From Symbiodinium natans (Eukaryota; Sar; Dinophyceae; Suessiales; Symbiodiniaceae): a DNA stretch of 64,000 nt. A model generated the notes under the pieces. That model was not told the origin of the DNA and searched no databases. It saw only the letters and a program-made list of their open reading frames with translations. This document shows positions 1 to 10,600 of this stretch, piece after piece. Both the position numbers and the translations under genes were made by a program. The DNA is taken from positions 374,001 to 438,000 of the forward strand of contig CAJNDS010002397.1 in NCBI GenBank assembly GCA_905221605.1, in the 5' to 3' direction. How positions within the stretch are numbered: position 1 is the first letter of the stretch; each line of letters starts with the position of its first letter.

Positions 1-529
1 TGGAGTGAACAAGAGTGCACTGAGCTACAGCAGAGACGCCCTCAGTGGTCCCCTGCGTGAGCTCGAAAAGGTGCTCACGTTGGTGCGTGCTGGCCAGTTC
101 GATCCAGATGACACCAGGAGCGGCCGCTGGCATCCAGTCCCGCAGGCGAGCTCATCCTCAGCATCTGCAGCGTCGGCCGCTGGTGACGCCGCAGAGGCTC
201 TGCAGCAAGCGCTCCAGGAATCCAGTGAGGGCAGTGACTCTGAGGGCTCAGTCTCCAGCAGTGGATCCGAAAACGGCCAACTGCAAGTAAACGAAGCCAC
301 GCATCTTCTCAGTCTCATTGTGGAGTCAGGACGTTTCGCGCTCCACTCACATGCATCAAGTGGGATCACCCACGTTGTTGAGTCCGGTTTTGACCGTTTT
401 CTTTGTGGCAGATCTGTTTACGGCCGCTATCAGGTCGTGCAAGAAGTGTCAGGACAGGATCTTAGACTTTGTTTCATTTGCAACAATGGCGCCGAGGCTA
501 AGCTGAATGGAGCTTGGGCGGGGGCATAA
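1..529 (+). CDS. 3' part of a dinoflagellate-type protein of unknown function
   Basis: The frame is open from the window edge to a stop at 527-529, so the 5' end probably lies outside the window. The visible 174 residues have three parts. The first resembles 'YSRDALSGPLRELEKV...FDPDDTRSGRW'. A Ser/Ala/Glu-rich acidic linker follows (about residues 48-92). The C-terminal part has a 'CGR' motif and a closing Cys-x2-Cys pair (CFIC), possibly metal binding. I recall this arrangement (RD-start, FxPD-R-S segment, acidic linker, CGR, CxxC) in many uncharacterised dinoflagellate proteins, some next to retroelement domains, but cannot name a function. Composition is strongly biased to Ser/Ala/Glu, so the linker is likely disordered. 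Coding status is fairly likely; function is unknown. Confidence 0.5.
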   Translation, partial: GVNKSALSYSRDALSGPLRELEKVLTLVRAGQFDPDDTRSGRWHPVPQASSSSASAASAAGDAAEALQQALQESSEGSDSEGSVSSSGSENGQLQVNEATHLLSLIVESGRFALHSHASSGITHVVESGFDRFLCGRSVYGRYQVVQEVSGQDLRLCFICNNGAEAKLNGAWAGA

Positions 530-2250
530 GGGCCCAGCGGCCTCGGGCCATTTGTGCTTTTGCTCTGACAGTCCTGCAGGCGCCTCAGGTCCAATTGTGG
601 AACCAGGGCATCGGGAGCTTGCAACATGGACAGGAGCCCAGGCTCCCAGTTCCCGATGCAGTACAGGTGCAGGAGCTTTCCAAAGTCGGATTGCCGGCTA
701 GTGCCGTGCAGCTTTGCCCCGCGGCGTGAAAAGTGCTTCTGCGCCGCTTCTCTTCAGTAAGAGTTCGTGACACATGGGAAGACATGCTGAAAGGGCTCGG
801 TAGTCGCATGTCCCTATGTTTCACGCTTCCAGGTTCGTTCAAGTGGGAGTGCACCATGCCCTAGCACACCTAGCACTCAGGTGCTGATAAGAGGTTCGCC
901 TGGGCTTTGAAGACATGTGGATGCAATGTAATTTTACGCCTTTCCTCACACAGGTACGGAGATGCCCCAGTGTTTGTGTTTGTGGCAACACCGTCAACAC
1001 AGCTACTCGCGAGTTGGGATTGTATCCAAGCTTCACCTGGACGTGCCTGCTTCCAGCGCGTGTGGCACAATGCTATCTAACGTGTAGGCGAAACCCCCAC
1101 AAGAAACAAAAATGCCGCACTGAAATTGCAGGCTCCTGCTGCATACTGCGTTGAGAGCAAGCGCTCGCAGCTTACTATCGCCTCACTGTGGGAGCAGTTC
1201 GGGCTTGAGTGTGCTGCAATTCATGTTGAAGAATGATTAGATAAACTCAGTTCACCATCTTCGCGAAACATGGTTGGATCTTGTGGTGCATCAGGTCTAG
1301 AGCGGGTGTTCGCTGACTCGCCTCTTCCTGCAGATTCAGACTCCCAGGTGGCCACACTAGGTCTTGCAATACCCTGCAAAATCCATGCTGTCTCAAAATT
1401 GGAGAGATGATGCGTCCAGTGTGACGTGGTGTCGCTCATGCATGGCTCAAAGGGAATCTAGAAACGACAGATATTGGGATGACACGGCGTCATGCCATGA
1501 CTTGAGAAGGGTATTGGAGTAGAAGTGCCAAGGCATGTTGTACGTTTGAGGACTCGTGACTCGTGCACTGAAATCGAAAACATTCTGGATCTGAAACTTG
1601 GGTTAGCGTCGGCAAAGGACTTTGCAAAAGTGTTGAGATCGAGATGCATGCCACAAGTTCGCAAACGTGTGCATGCTGCGCAGGTGCCCACCCCATCGAA
1701 GGACCAGGAGCAGGGCTTGGCGCCTTGGCTCGGACATCTCAAACAGCATCATGTTTCACAAGGCTTTTTTTGCCCGCTGCCCACCATTCCCAAGAGCTGT
1801 GCAATTGCGTTGACATTCACATGAGGCCGGGCTGCTGATCTTGTTTCGATTCCTCCGCACTGCACCTCGGAAGCATGGAGAGCCATGGACTTTTCATGTC
1901 GAGACCGTGATCGCAACCATCACTAGCGTAACCTATTCTGTCGACTCTGCCCCGTCTGGTGCTTCCGCCAGGTGGTGGCGATGAGCTGTTTGGCCGCTGC
2001 TGCTCAAGCCCCGGAGCGCATCGAGGAATGTCGAGTCGTCCTATGCAAATCAAGCTCGACCGGAAACCCAGAGAGTCATGCTTTGAGCTTACGGTGCATT
2101 TTGAGCAGGCGCCAATCTCATTCACACATCGCCTCAGGTCTCCGGCATCGTGTATCTGCTACTCCGACTCGGCGAGGCAGGTGCAGACATAATGTTTATA
2201 ATATATATATATATACATACATATGCATATCTGTTTATTTATTTATACAA

Positions 2251-2281
<31 letters not shown>

Positions 2282-3318
2282 GTGTATATATGTATCCAGC
2301 AGACGCCTGAAGCGGAGCTCGGCGAGTTCCGAGTAAAGTAGAGACTCAGCGTGTGCCAAAAGATTGCTCCAAAGAACAACATTGTGACATGCCTCACGGA
2401 AGCACCTTTGTGAGATTTCCGCGTGGCAGACATTTCCTTTACAGCTCAAGAGGAGACACCTAGGAGGGCTTCCTCCCAGCTGTGCAATCGACTGAACAAG
2501 CTGCGACACTGAAGCTTGGCTTTTTGTGAGATGCTGCAACTGTCTTTGGAGTTAGATGAGCAGATGGTGTGACTCGACCAGCAAGATGTTCTTCCTTTGT
2601 CGCAGTTTTGGCACACTGCTGCATTGTGCATGAGTTTCACCTGCAGTTGAGACTGCTGGCCTGTTGTGTCCATTTCTCTGGGCACCTTCCATGGAGAGTA
2701 GAGATCGCTTCTCCTCAAGAATCGAACCTGACAGTGCCCGGCATACTTTGAGAGTACCCGACATGCCAAGGACAGTGTTGTAATTTTCAGATCAGCTTGG
2801 GTCAGAAGCTGCTTAGCGGCAAGAAGACGGATGTCAACACAGAGTGCCAGTAGAGAGTGGCAAAGGCAAAGGCAATGCAGAGCATGACTCTTCCCTTGAC
2901 TCCTGAACCACTTCCTGAGGCGTTGTACAGGCTTCTCTTGCAAACGATGCGCACCTACGACTCCGTGCCGATGAATGTTGAACGGCCAGGACAGAACAAG
3001 GCAAGATGCGAATGTGCTGACTTCCAATCTGTTCGTTAAATCGCCAGTGTCGTTGAAGATGATGTAGGCACAATGCCACATGCGTGAAGCAGCTGCTAGC
3101 AAAAAAGGTACCTGCTCAGCCTCGAGTTAGCTCTGCTGATGCTGCACGGAGTAGCATGAACCACTTGTGCAGTGGGAGAGAGCTGTTCATGAATGGCACA
3201 ACTTCAAAGATGTGGTACAGCTCTGCTAGAAGGTTCAATCCCAACGGCAAACTCTGCAAACTGTGTTAGTCTTCCTCAACTCAAGTCCTCACAGCCCTGG
3301 CCGGAGTTGAAATCGTAC
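530..3318. other. Non-coding or unresolved stretch
   Basis: I see no domain, repeat motif or phase-consistent exon set here. Open frames are short and overlap on both strands. A 218-codon - strand frame at 2446-3102 has no recognisable domain and a Cys/His/Ser-rich composition typical of chance frames. An AT microsatellite occupies about 2190-2300. Confidence 0.4.
2188..2301. repeat. AT-rich (TA)n microsatellite
   Basis: Runs of alternating TA interrupted by ACATAC, ATGCAT and TTTATTTAT blocks make up about 110 bp. The composition contrasts sharply with the roughly 50-55% GC flanks. A similar tract lies at 61378-61455. Confidence 0.9.
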
Positions 3319-4260
3319 GTGCCATTTCTGCAGGCACGGAAGAGCTTTGCAATCGATGCCTTCGTGCAGAAGGGCGCCTGAGCACAGAAGACCCTTTAAA
3401 CTTCAGCTGTCAGCAATGTTTCGGGGCCATTTCCTCGAAGGAGTACCTCGTTCTAACACAGAAGCCCGAATGTGGAAGTAGCATCCGGTGCCTCTGGCAC
3501 ACCACTTGGCAAGGCTTCATGATGCAAAAATGTCGGGTGCTGGCATGCATGCAGCGAGGCGTTCAATGGCCGTTAGCCGTCTTCATTGCCTCAGTCGCCA
3601 TTCTGGGCCTGTTCCTTCGCGACTTGGTTGCTCCGAGCTGGTGTTTTCAATGCGGCATCTTTTTATGCTCGACGTCGTCATCTTTACATACATTGCATGT
3701 CTCCAGACCCGGCATGCACAAGCTTCACATCAGCGCTGTGTGGGGATCGCAACATGTGATTTGGGTCCATCTTCGGCCTTTTTTGGGCCGGTCCTTGAGG
3801 TGCCCTGGATGGTCTGTTCTTCTCAGAAGAGGCGCTGCAGTCACTTCAAGTCACTACAAGTAACTACATCAAATCACTGCTCTCTTAGGGTTTAGGGTTT
3901 TAGGGGATTCAGACTTGCGCGAGAGCAGGAAATGCCTTCCTGCCTCTGGGAGATTGGGCTGTGCGCTGCAGCGACCTTCGGACTCGTGGCTAAAGAGACT
4001 CGCAATAGAGGGGCTGTCACGCAAGCTTAAGATGAGACGTGATGAGGGACATTCTGCATCACTCTGTCAGGACTGGCAGCAGCAGCTCGTCCTACAAAGG
4101 GCAGCAAGACCCAGGCAGAGACAGAGACAGAGAGGGATAGGATGTTCACTCACGCTGCCGGCAAGTATCTTCATCCTTGCCGAGTCTTGCTGCATGCCAG
4201 CGTTCTGCACTGTATGTGGCGAGGTGCCAAAGGCGTTGCAGCAGCCGACGTCGGGCCGAA
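3319..4260. repeat. Tandem ~1 kb direct duplication, copy A
   Basis: This segment is repeated almost unchanged at 4349-5366. Shared landmarks include 'GGCACGGAAGAGCTTTGCAA', the stretch beginning 'GTCGGGTGCTGGCATGC', and 'CGAAGCGCAGCC' near the end. Copy A carries a telomere-like TTAGGGTTTAGGGTTTTAGGGG at about 3885-3906. Short open frames in it are preserved only because the DNA is duplicated; I see no protein domain. Confidence 0.85.
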
Positions 4261-4348
4261 GCGCAGCCATGACACTGGCGGGGGCACCCCGCCTGCAATT
4301 GTGAGGTTTCCGCACCACCATGCAACGACCTCACTTGTCGAAGATGTG

Positions 4349-5366
4349 CCAGTTCCGCAGGCACGGAAGAGCTTTGCAATCGATACCTTCGTGCAGAAGG
4401 GCGCCTGGGCACAAAAGTCACAAAAGACCCTGCAGTTGTCAGCGATTGTTTCAGGGCCATTCCCTCGAAGGAGTACCTCGTTCCAACTCAGAAGTCCGTA
4501 GCAAAGTGATATAAAGTGATAGGTCGTCTATGGTCGTCTGTTCTATTCTGTTCTGCTATCGAAATAGCATCCGATGCCTCTAGCAGACTCTAGCACACCG
4601 CTTGGCAAGGCTTCTTGACGCAAGAATGTCGGGTGCTGGCATGCCTGCAGCGAGGCGTTCAATGGCCGTTAGCCGTCTTCATTGCCTCAGTCGCCATTCT
4701 GGGCCTGTTCCTTCGCGACTTGGTTGCTCCGAGCTGGTGTTTTCAATGCGGCATCTGTTTATGCTCGACGTCGTCATCTTTACATACATTGCATGTCTCC
4801 AGACCCGGCATGCACAAGCTTCACATCAGCGCTGTGTGGCGATCGCAACATGTGATTTGGGTCCATCTTCGGCCTTTTTTGGGCCGGTCCTTGAGGTGCC
4901 CTGGATGGTCTGTTCTTCTCAGAAGAGGCGCTGCAGTCACTTCAAGTCACTACAAGTCACTACATCAAATCACTGCTCTCTTAGGGTTTCGGGTTTTAGG
5001 GGATTCAGACTTGCGCGAGAGCAGGAAATGCCTTCCTGCCTCTGGGAGATTGGGCTGTGCGCTGCAGCGACCTTCGGACTCGTGGCTAAAGAGACTCGCA
5101 AGAGAGGGGCTGTCACGCAAGCCGAAGATGAGACGTGATGAGGCGACATTCTGCATTACTCTGTCAGGACTGGCAGCAGCAGCTCGTCCTACCAAGGGCA
5201 GCAAGACGCAGGCAGAGACGGAGAGGGAGAGCATCTTTGCGGGACTCGAAGATGTTCAGAGACTCACGCTGCCGGCAAGCATCTTCATCCTTGCTGAGTC
5301 TGGCACTGTACTCGGCGAGGCGCCAAAGGCGTTTCAGAAGCCGACGTCAGGCCGAAGCGCAGCCAA
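4349..5366. repeat. Tandem ~1 kb direct duplication, copy B
   Basis: Second copy of the 3319-4260 unit, same orientation. It differs by scattered substitutions plus a roughly 60 bp insertion near 4495-4560 (containing repeated GTGATA and TTCTGTTCT words). The telomere-like motif is kept at about 4980-5002 but with one unit changed to TTTCGGG. The longest frame (4615-5430, 271 codons) corresponds to a frame that is broken in copy A, arguing against a real gene. Confidence 0.85.
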
Positions 5367-7660
5367 GCTCCTCGCTTTGCAATGGCCGGTGAATGGTTGG
5401 ACATGCAAGGGGTACTTCGGATGTTTTTAGTATGGCAACCCTCTCGCGGATCCATCGTGGATTGTCAGAAGCAGAAGAGTCAGAATGAGCAGACTTGACA
5501 GCTGTGAGAGAAGAGATCTTGTCTTCAGAGTCTTCGGCACATGTCCAGCGCCACCCTGTGCACAGCCAGGCCAGCTGCCAAGCCTCTTGGCAAGCCAGCA
5601 AATGATCTTGATGGCAAGGTGGGAGAGCCTGCTTTGTGTGTGTTCACTCTTCTTTAGGGTCCTGTACTTCGCACGAGTCTCGAGTCTCTGCCGACGCTGC
5701 CTGGAGGTTGCGGAGGTGGTCCTTGCTGTCCGGGCTGGTGACATGCCTCTTGCGGAGGCACCATGCCCGCAAGTTGGCCCTGCGAGCTCGCTAACTATAT
5801 GTAATATGTGACTGCGCAGAGCAGCTGTGTGCAGCTGCAGAGCCATAGGCCAGGAGCAAAGGGGGCAGGGGCGGGTGTCAGATCACGGACAGATGTCTGC
5901 AGTACAGTAGTATATTGAATGGCAGGGTATGTATTTATGTAGGACACACCCGGTGGACTTGGGAGGTCAAGCTCCAGCAGCTGCGCAACTCCTGGAGGCC
6001 ACAGCTGACTAGGAACGCGTTGAACGCGTTGAGGATGTTTCACCGCCATGGGGGCCATGCCATGGCTGTGTGGTGCTGATAGGGGGTTCTAGGGGTTAGG
6101 GTTCAGGGGTAGGGTGTAAGTGCTCGTCATACTAGAAGCCCAGATTGCTGCCCCTTTGCTGGTTTAGGCGAGAGCACGGTGACACCGAGGAGAACGCATC
6201 TGCCGAGGCCCCGCCATGAGCACGGTAAGAGTCCATGGTGAGCAATGGTCTTTGGTCAACGGTTGCGCTCCGGAGCTCCACGAAAGACGCCGTTGCCCCT
6301 AATCCTCATGAGCCTCACAGACTTTCAAGCGCAAGCGCCTCAGCGGTCTCAGCAAGCATACCCAAAATACAGGGTCGGATTTTTAGAATATGTTACGTTT
6401 ACAGCAGCACAAGTCAGAAGAACAGACTCCGAAAAGAGCCACCGCGGCAGAGTAACGAAGTCACTTCTTCGGTTTCAAGGACTTGAAACCATGCAGATTT
6501 AAATCACTTTCTGAGATTGTGTGTAACGGCCTTCACTGCCAAGAAACCTGGACTTGGTGGTGCGAAGCACTCTCTCCGGAGATTCTTCTTGTTTTGGGGG
6601 GTCCAACACAAATTAAATAATGTTTGGAGCGCGCTCGGACAGTCCCCGGATGTATCAGCGTGCAAACAACTGATTCTGTGCGGAGGATGAGATGGGCTGA
6701 CAATTTCAGGCTGTGTCGACTTAGTCTGGGCCGGCGTCTCCTGGATCCTGACTACGTGTTGGCAAAGACGCACACGACCGGTCCATGCTTATTGGCCCCA
6801 AACGGCTTATATAGGAGCAGGGATCACATTGAGAGCAACCCTCTTGCCCAGCAACCTCCTTGCACGAAGAGTCACAGCGTAGGGTGGCAAGCATGCCCTG
6901 CGACATGAGGCCCAACTAGACAAGGATTCAAGACAAGGCATTTAGGTGGCGGCGGCTAAAGTCACGCAATCGCCATGTCTGGCATGCATCGATGGTTTTG
7001 GGGGGAATCTGCGGTCCTTTCGTGATTCTTTCGGGCATGCGGAGAGTCACCTGCTCTAATTATGCAAGAAAGTCGCACGCATTTCTCTCATGCAGGCACT
7101 TGCAGGAGTATTTTTGAATTTGATCTTCGCTTCCTTTTTCCATGGGACCTAATTGTTTTGTCTTTATTTGTTGCATTAGCTGTCTGTCGAAGCCTCAGTA
7201 CTTTTAGACCTTCAGTACGTGCCCTTCTTGATCGCTCGTTGAAGGCCAGGGTGACTGACAGATGGCTCGGCTTCCTCGCGGAGAAAGGCAGGCTGTTTGA
7301 TTTCTCTTTGTTGGTTCCCACAGGGTAGCTCGAATAACTCTGGACAGCGACTGCTTCTGTCGAGCTTGCCAAACCATCCTACAGTTTCAGCTTCGCTGTG
7401 CTTCGCTGCTGAGGTTTGCTTCGCGACTTCAATACAGCCACTCGGCATCACTTTATGGGCCATTGGGGGTGGAGCGCGCAAGCTGGCTTGCGCGGATGTG
7501 CGGAGCACAAAAGTGCACTGCTGCGTGTAGACCCTTTCTCCTGCATTTGTCCTTCCACCGGTTCCACAGCCGTCACGAGTCGACTTGGGATCATTCGGGC
7601 ATAGGGGGCTGGGCGCATGTGCGATGAGATTCAAGCGCTTTCAGGTTTTGAAGCCTGCGA
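5367..7660. other. Unresolved stretch upstream of PPR gene 1
   Basis: No domain-bearing frame is visible. A G-rich degenerate telomere-like patch (GGGGTTAGGGTTCAGGGGTAGGG) lies at about 6090-6115. Earlier 5' exons of PPR gene 1 could be hidden here, but I cannot define them. Confidence 0.35.
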
Positions 7661-10600
7661 AATTTTGAGGCCATCACCGGCTTTGCAAAAGAGAAAAACC
7701 CGGAGGCGGCCGAGGAGATTGTGACTTTCATGTGCGAGTGCCCCACTCAGACTTGATTTGAAGACGTTTTGAAGACGTTTTGAGAAGACGCTTGAAGACT
7801 TCGAAGCACTTAGGCTTCAAGACTTTAGGGCACCGTGAGGGTGTAGGACATGCACAATTCAGACGGATTTCTCATGTTCCCTTTGGGGTACAGGGCACCC
7901 TGAGTTGCATATCAACTAGGTGTCCGCAGATTTCAGCCCCTGAGTTTCTTCTTAGATATTAGTAGATATGAGTTAGTAGTGAGACTGCCAGGGGGGGGAC
8001 CCTTCGGGAACTCCAGGCATGGCATCGAGCCAGACGTGATCACGCTCGGTGCCGCAGTCCACGCCTTTGCCCACTCCGGGCAGCAGAAGCAGGCGGAGCG
8101 CATGTCCGCGGCCCAGATCGGAATCCGTTTTTACTTCCGTTTTGATCCGTATGGCATCGTGTGCTGCATCACCGTGTGCTGCTCCTTTTTTTGGGACACC
8201 ACGAAGGGTTGCAAGGTTTGAGCTCATCTTGACCCGTGGCAAGACGCGTTCCGAGCTCAGAAGACCAAGAACCAGAGCCGTGCTTCGCTCCGCCGTCTTG
8301 ACTCCAAGTGGTTGCCGTGTGAGAATGAGCCAACCCCGGGTCTCTGGTTACATAAGTTACATACATATTTTTTCGAGACACATACTGACATGTATAATAA
8401 TGTATATTGAGTACATTCATGTTTGTTTTCATCTAGTCTTATGTCTCCCGTTGTCTCCTTAGCATAGTACGTCTGTCCTGGCATTGGCCAGGCCCGGACG
8501 TCATCGGCTTCAACGCATTGATCGATGCTTCAGTCAAGGTGACAAGATGTGACAACGAACAAAACTCAAGCAGTGCGCGCGCGAAATTGCCAAACTCCAC
8601 CACACAAGGCAGCGAATGCCTCACTGCATCCGGAGGTCGGCGACACCAAGCGTGCAGAATATTGGCTGGAACGCATGCTGAAGGCGGGCCACGTTTATCA
8701 CACGAAACAGGACCTCTGGCAAGCGCTGCTTCGAACTCTGTAGGCTGGTGTCGGCACGTTCAGCGAAGTGTGATTTCATTGTCGATTGAAGGCTGGCCTG
8801 GAGCCGAACGTGGTCAGCTACACCACAGTGCTCCACGCCCATGCCAAAGCCGGAAGCATTGAGGCAAAGCGCTTTTCTGTGATTTGGACTCTGTTGGAAT
8901 AGTTTTGGCAGGGTGCGGTTGAATGCAGGGCTTGTTTGAAGTCATAGAGGCATTAACAACTAGTAAGTAACCAGCATGGCTTCCGCAGCGCGGCCTCCTT
9001 GCCAGATTTTAAATCACGACCGTAGCACCTGAGCAGCGACAAGCCATGTGACACCTGGGTAAATGCACAGCTCAAAACAGCTTAAAGTGTGGAACGCCAG
9101 ACGGAGTCGTGTCTGAGCATGATCTTATGAGCATGATTTGTGTGTGTACAGCTTATGACGAACGGGGGTGGACCTTAGGGCCAGGGTGTCAGCTCATGCA
9201 TCACAGTTCCCTGACTGCCACAAAACAGTCCTCCAGCGTGTGATTGCGAGGCTGCCGAGACTTTGATGAAGCTGATGAAATCGAAAGGAATCGAGGCCAA
9301 TGTGGTGACATATACAGCAACTCGGCATCAGATTACATTGTTCTCCCATTCCATTCTCATCCGGCATCTGCGACATTCTTTCGTGTTGCGGTGCGCAGCG
9401 ATGCTAGTGACTGCGAGTGTCGGGCGAGATGTTGAGATCCTGCACACCCAGGCCCTCGTGAATGCGTGTGTGAAGGCTGGAGAAATACCTCGTGCCGAGA
9501 GGCCTGCATCAATGGAGTAGACTGATGCCACTCAAGCACCGAAGTCCCAAGATGGCGCCAAGTGTCTCTTTTCCCTCCCAGGTGGTTTGATGAGATGCAG
9601 AGTGCTGGGATCCAGGCCTGTCCTGTGTGGGCCTACTGGGAGGACTCTCTAGTGCCTGATGCCGCAGGCCAACGCCGTTTCCTACAGTGCGCTGCTGAAC
9701 GTGTGCGCCAAAGCGGGTGACTTTAAGCAACTCTGGCAGCACCGCAGTCACTGTAGTTCCGCAATTAAGTGTCGCTTGAGGTTTTGGCGGGACAACTGGG
9801 AAGCCCGAATGGGAGAGAGGGTGAAAACAGCATCTTTCGTAAACCCTCCACAAGGTTCATGTCAATTTGCACTCTTTGTAAGGCTTCCGCAATTCCGCAA
9901 CCTGTGCTCTCCCACTTTCCTCCGCATCCCAAATCATCCCCTGAGCAACCTGTCTGAGGCGCGCAGAGAGGCTCCTGGAACGCATGTTTCAGGATGGAGT
10001 GACGCCCACTGAGGTCGGGGATCATGTTAATGGATGGTATCGACCCGCTGCGTGCTTTGCTATATCTGCCATCCACAAGAACCAGAAGGCCCATGCCAGC
10101 CACAAATGGTCAAAACAACACTAGAAAAAACTAGACCATTAAGCAACGAAAAACACTGAAACAGCAACACTAGAAAACCCAAGCGCCACTGGCCACTGCC
10201 AAAGAAACCCAAAACAAAAGTATTCGTACGAACACAATACCAGAAACGATTCACTTTAATCATCCCCACCCTACAGCAACCTGACGTGGGATCCATCCTG
10301 CCATTTTCGGACACGTAGTTAATTACGGATACTTCGGCGGGGCTCTTGAGGACTTCTCTGGAGGTGTGTACTCCGAGGATACTCCGCGGGTCTGCCTGAA
10401 AGCGCTCTGGGGATGTCTCTGCGGGCTTGGCAGCACTCGGGTGCTTTGCGGGCCCTCTGCGGGACTCTTTGCGGGCTTCTCTGAAAAGAATATGGCACTC
10501 CAGGGACTGCTCTGAAGATGGCACTTCAGGGATGCTTGGCGAGATTCTCTGCAGGCTTCTCTCTGGGGGCGGGAACTCCAGGGACCCGGCCAAGCAGACC

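Noticed and set aside
2446-3102. 218-codon open frame on the - strand
   Set aside because: No domain, Cys/His/Ser-rich composition like other chance frames here, no splice context or second copy.
4615-5430. 271-codon + strand frame in duplication copy B
   Set aside because: The equivalent frame in copy A is broken and there is no recognisable domain; length is a by-product of the repeat.
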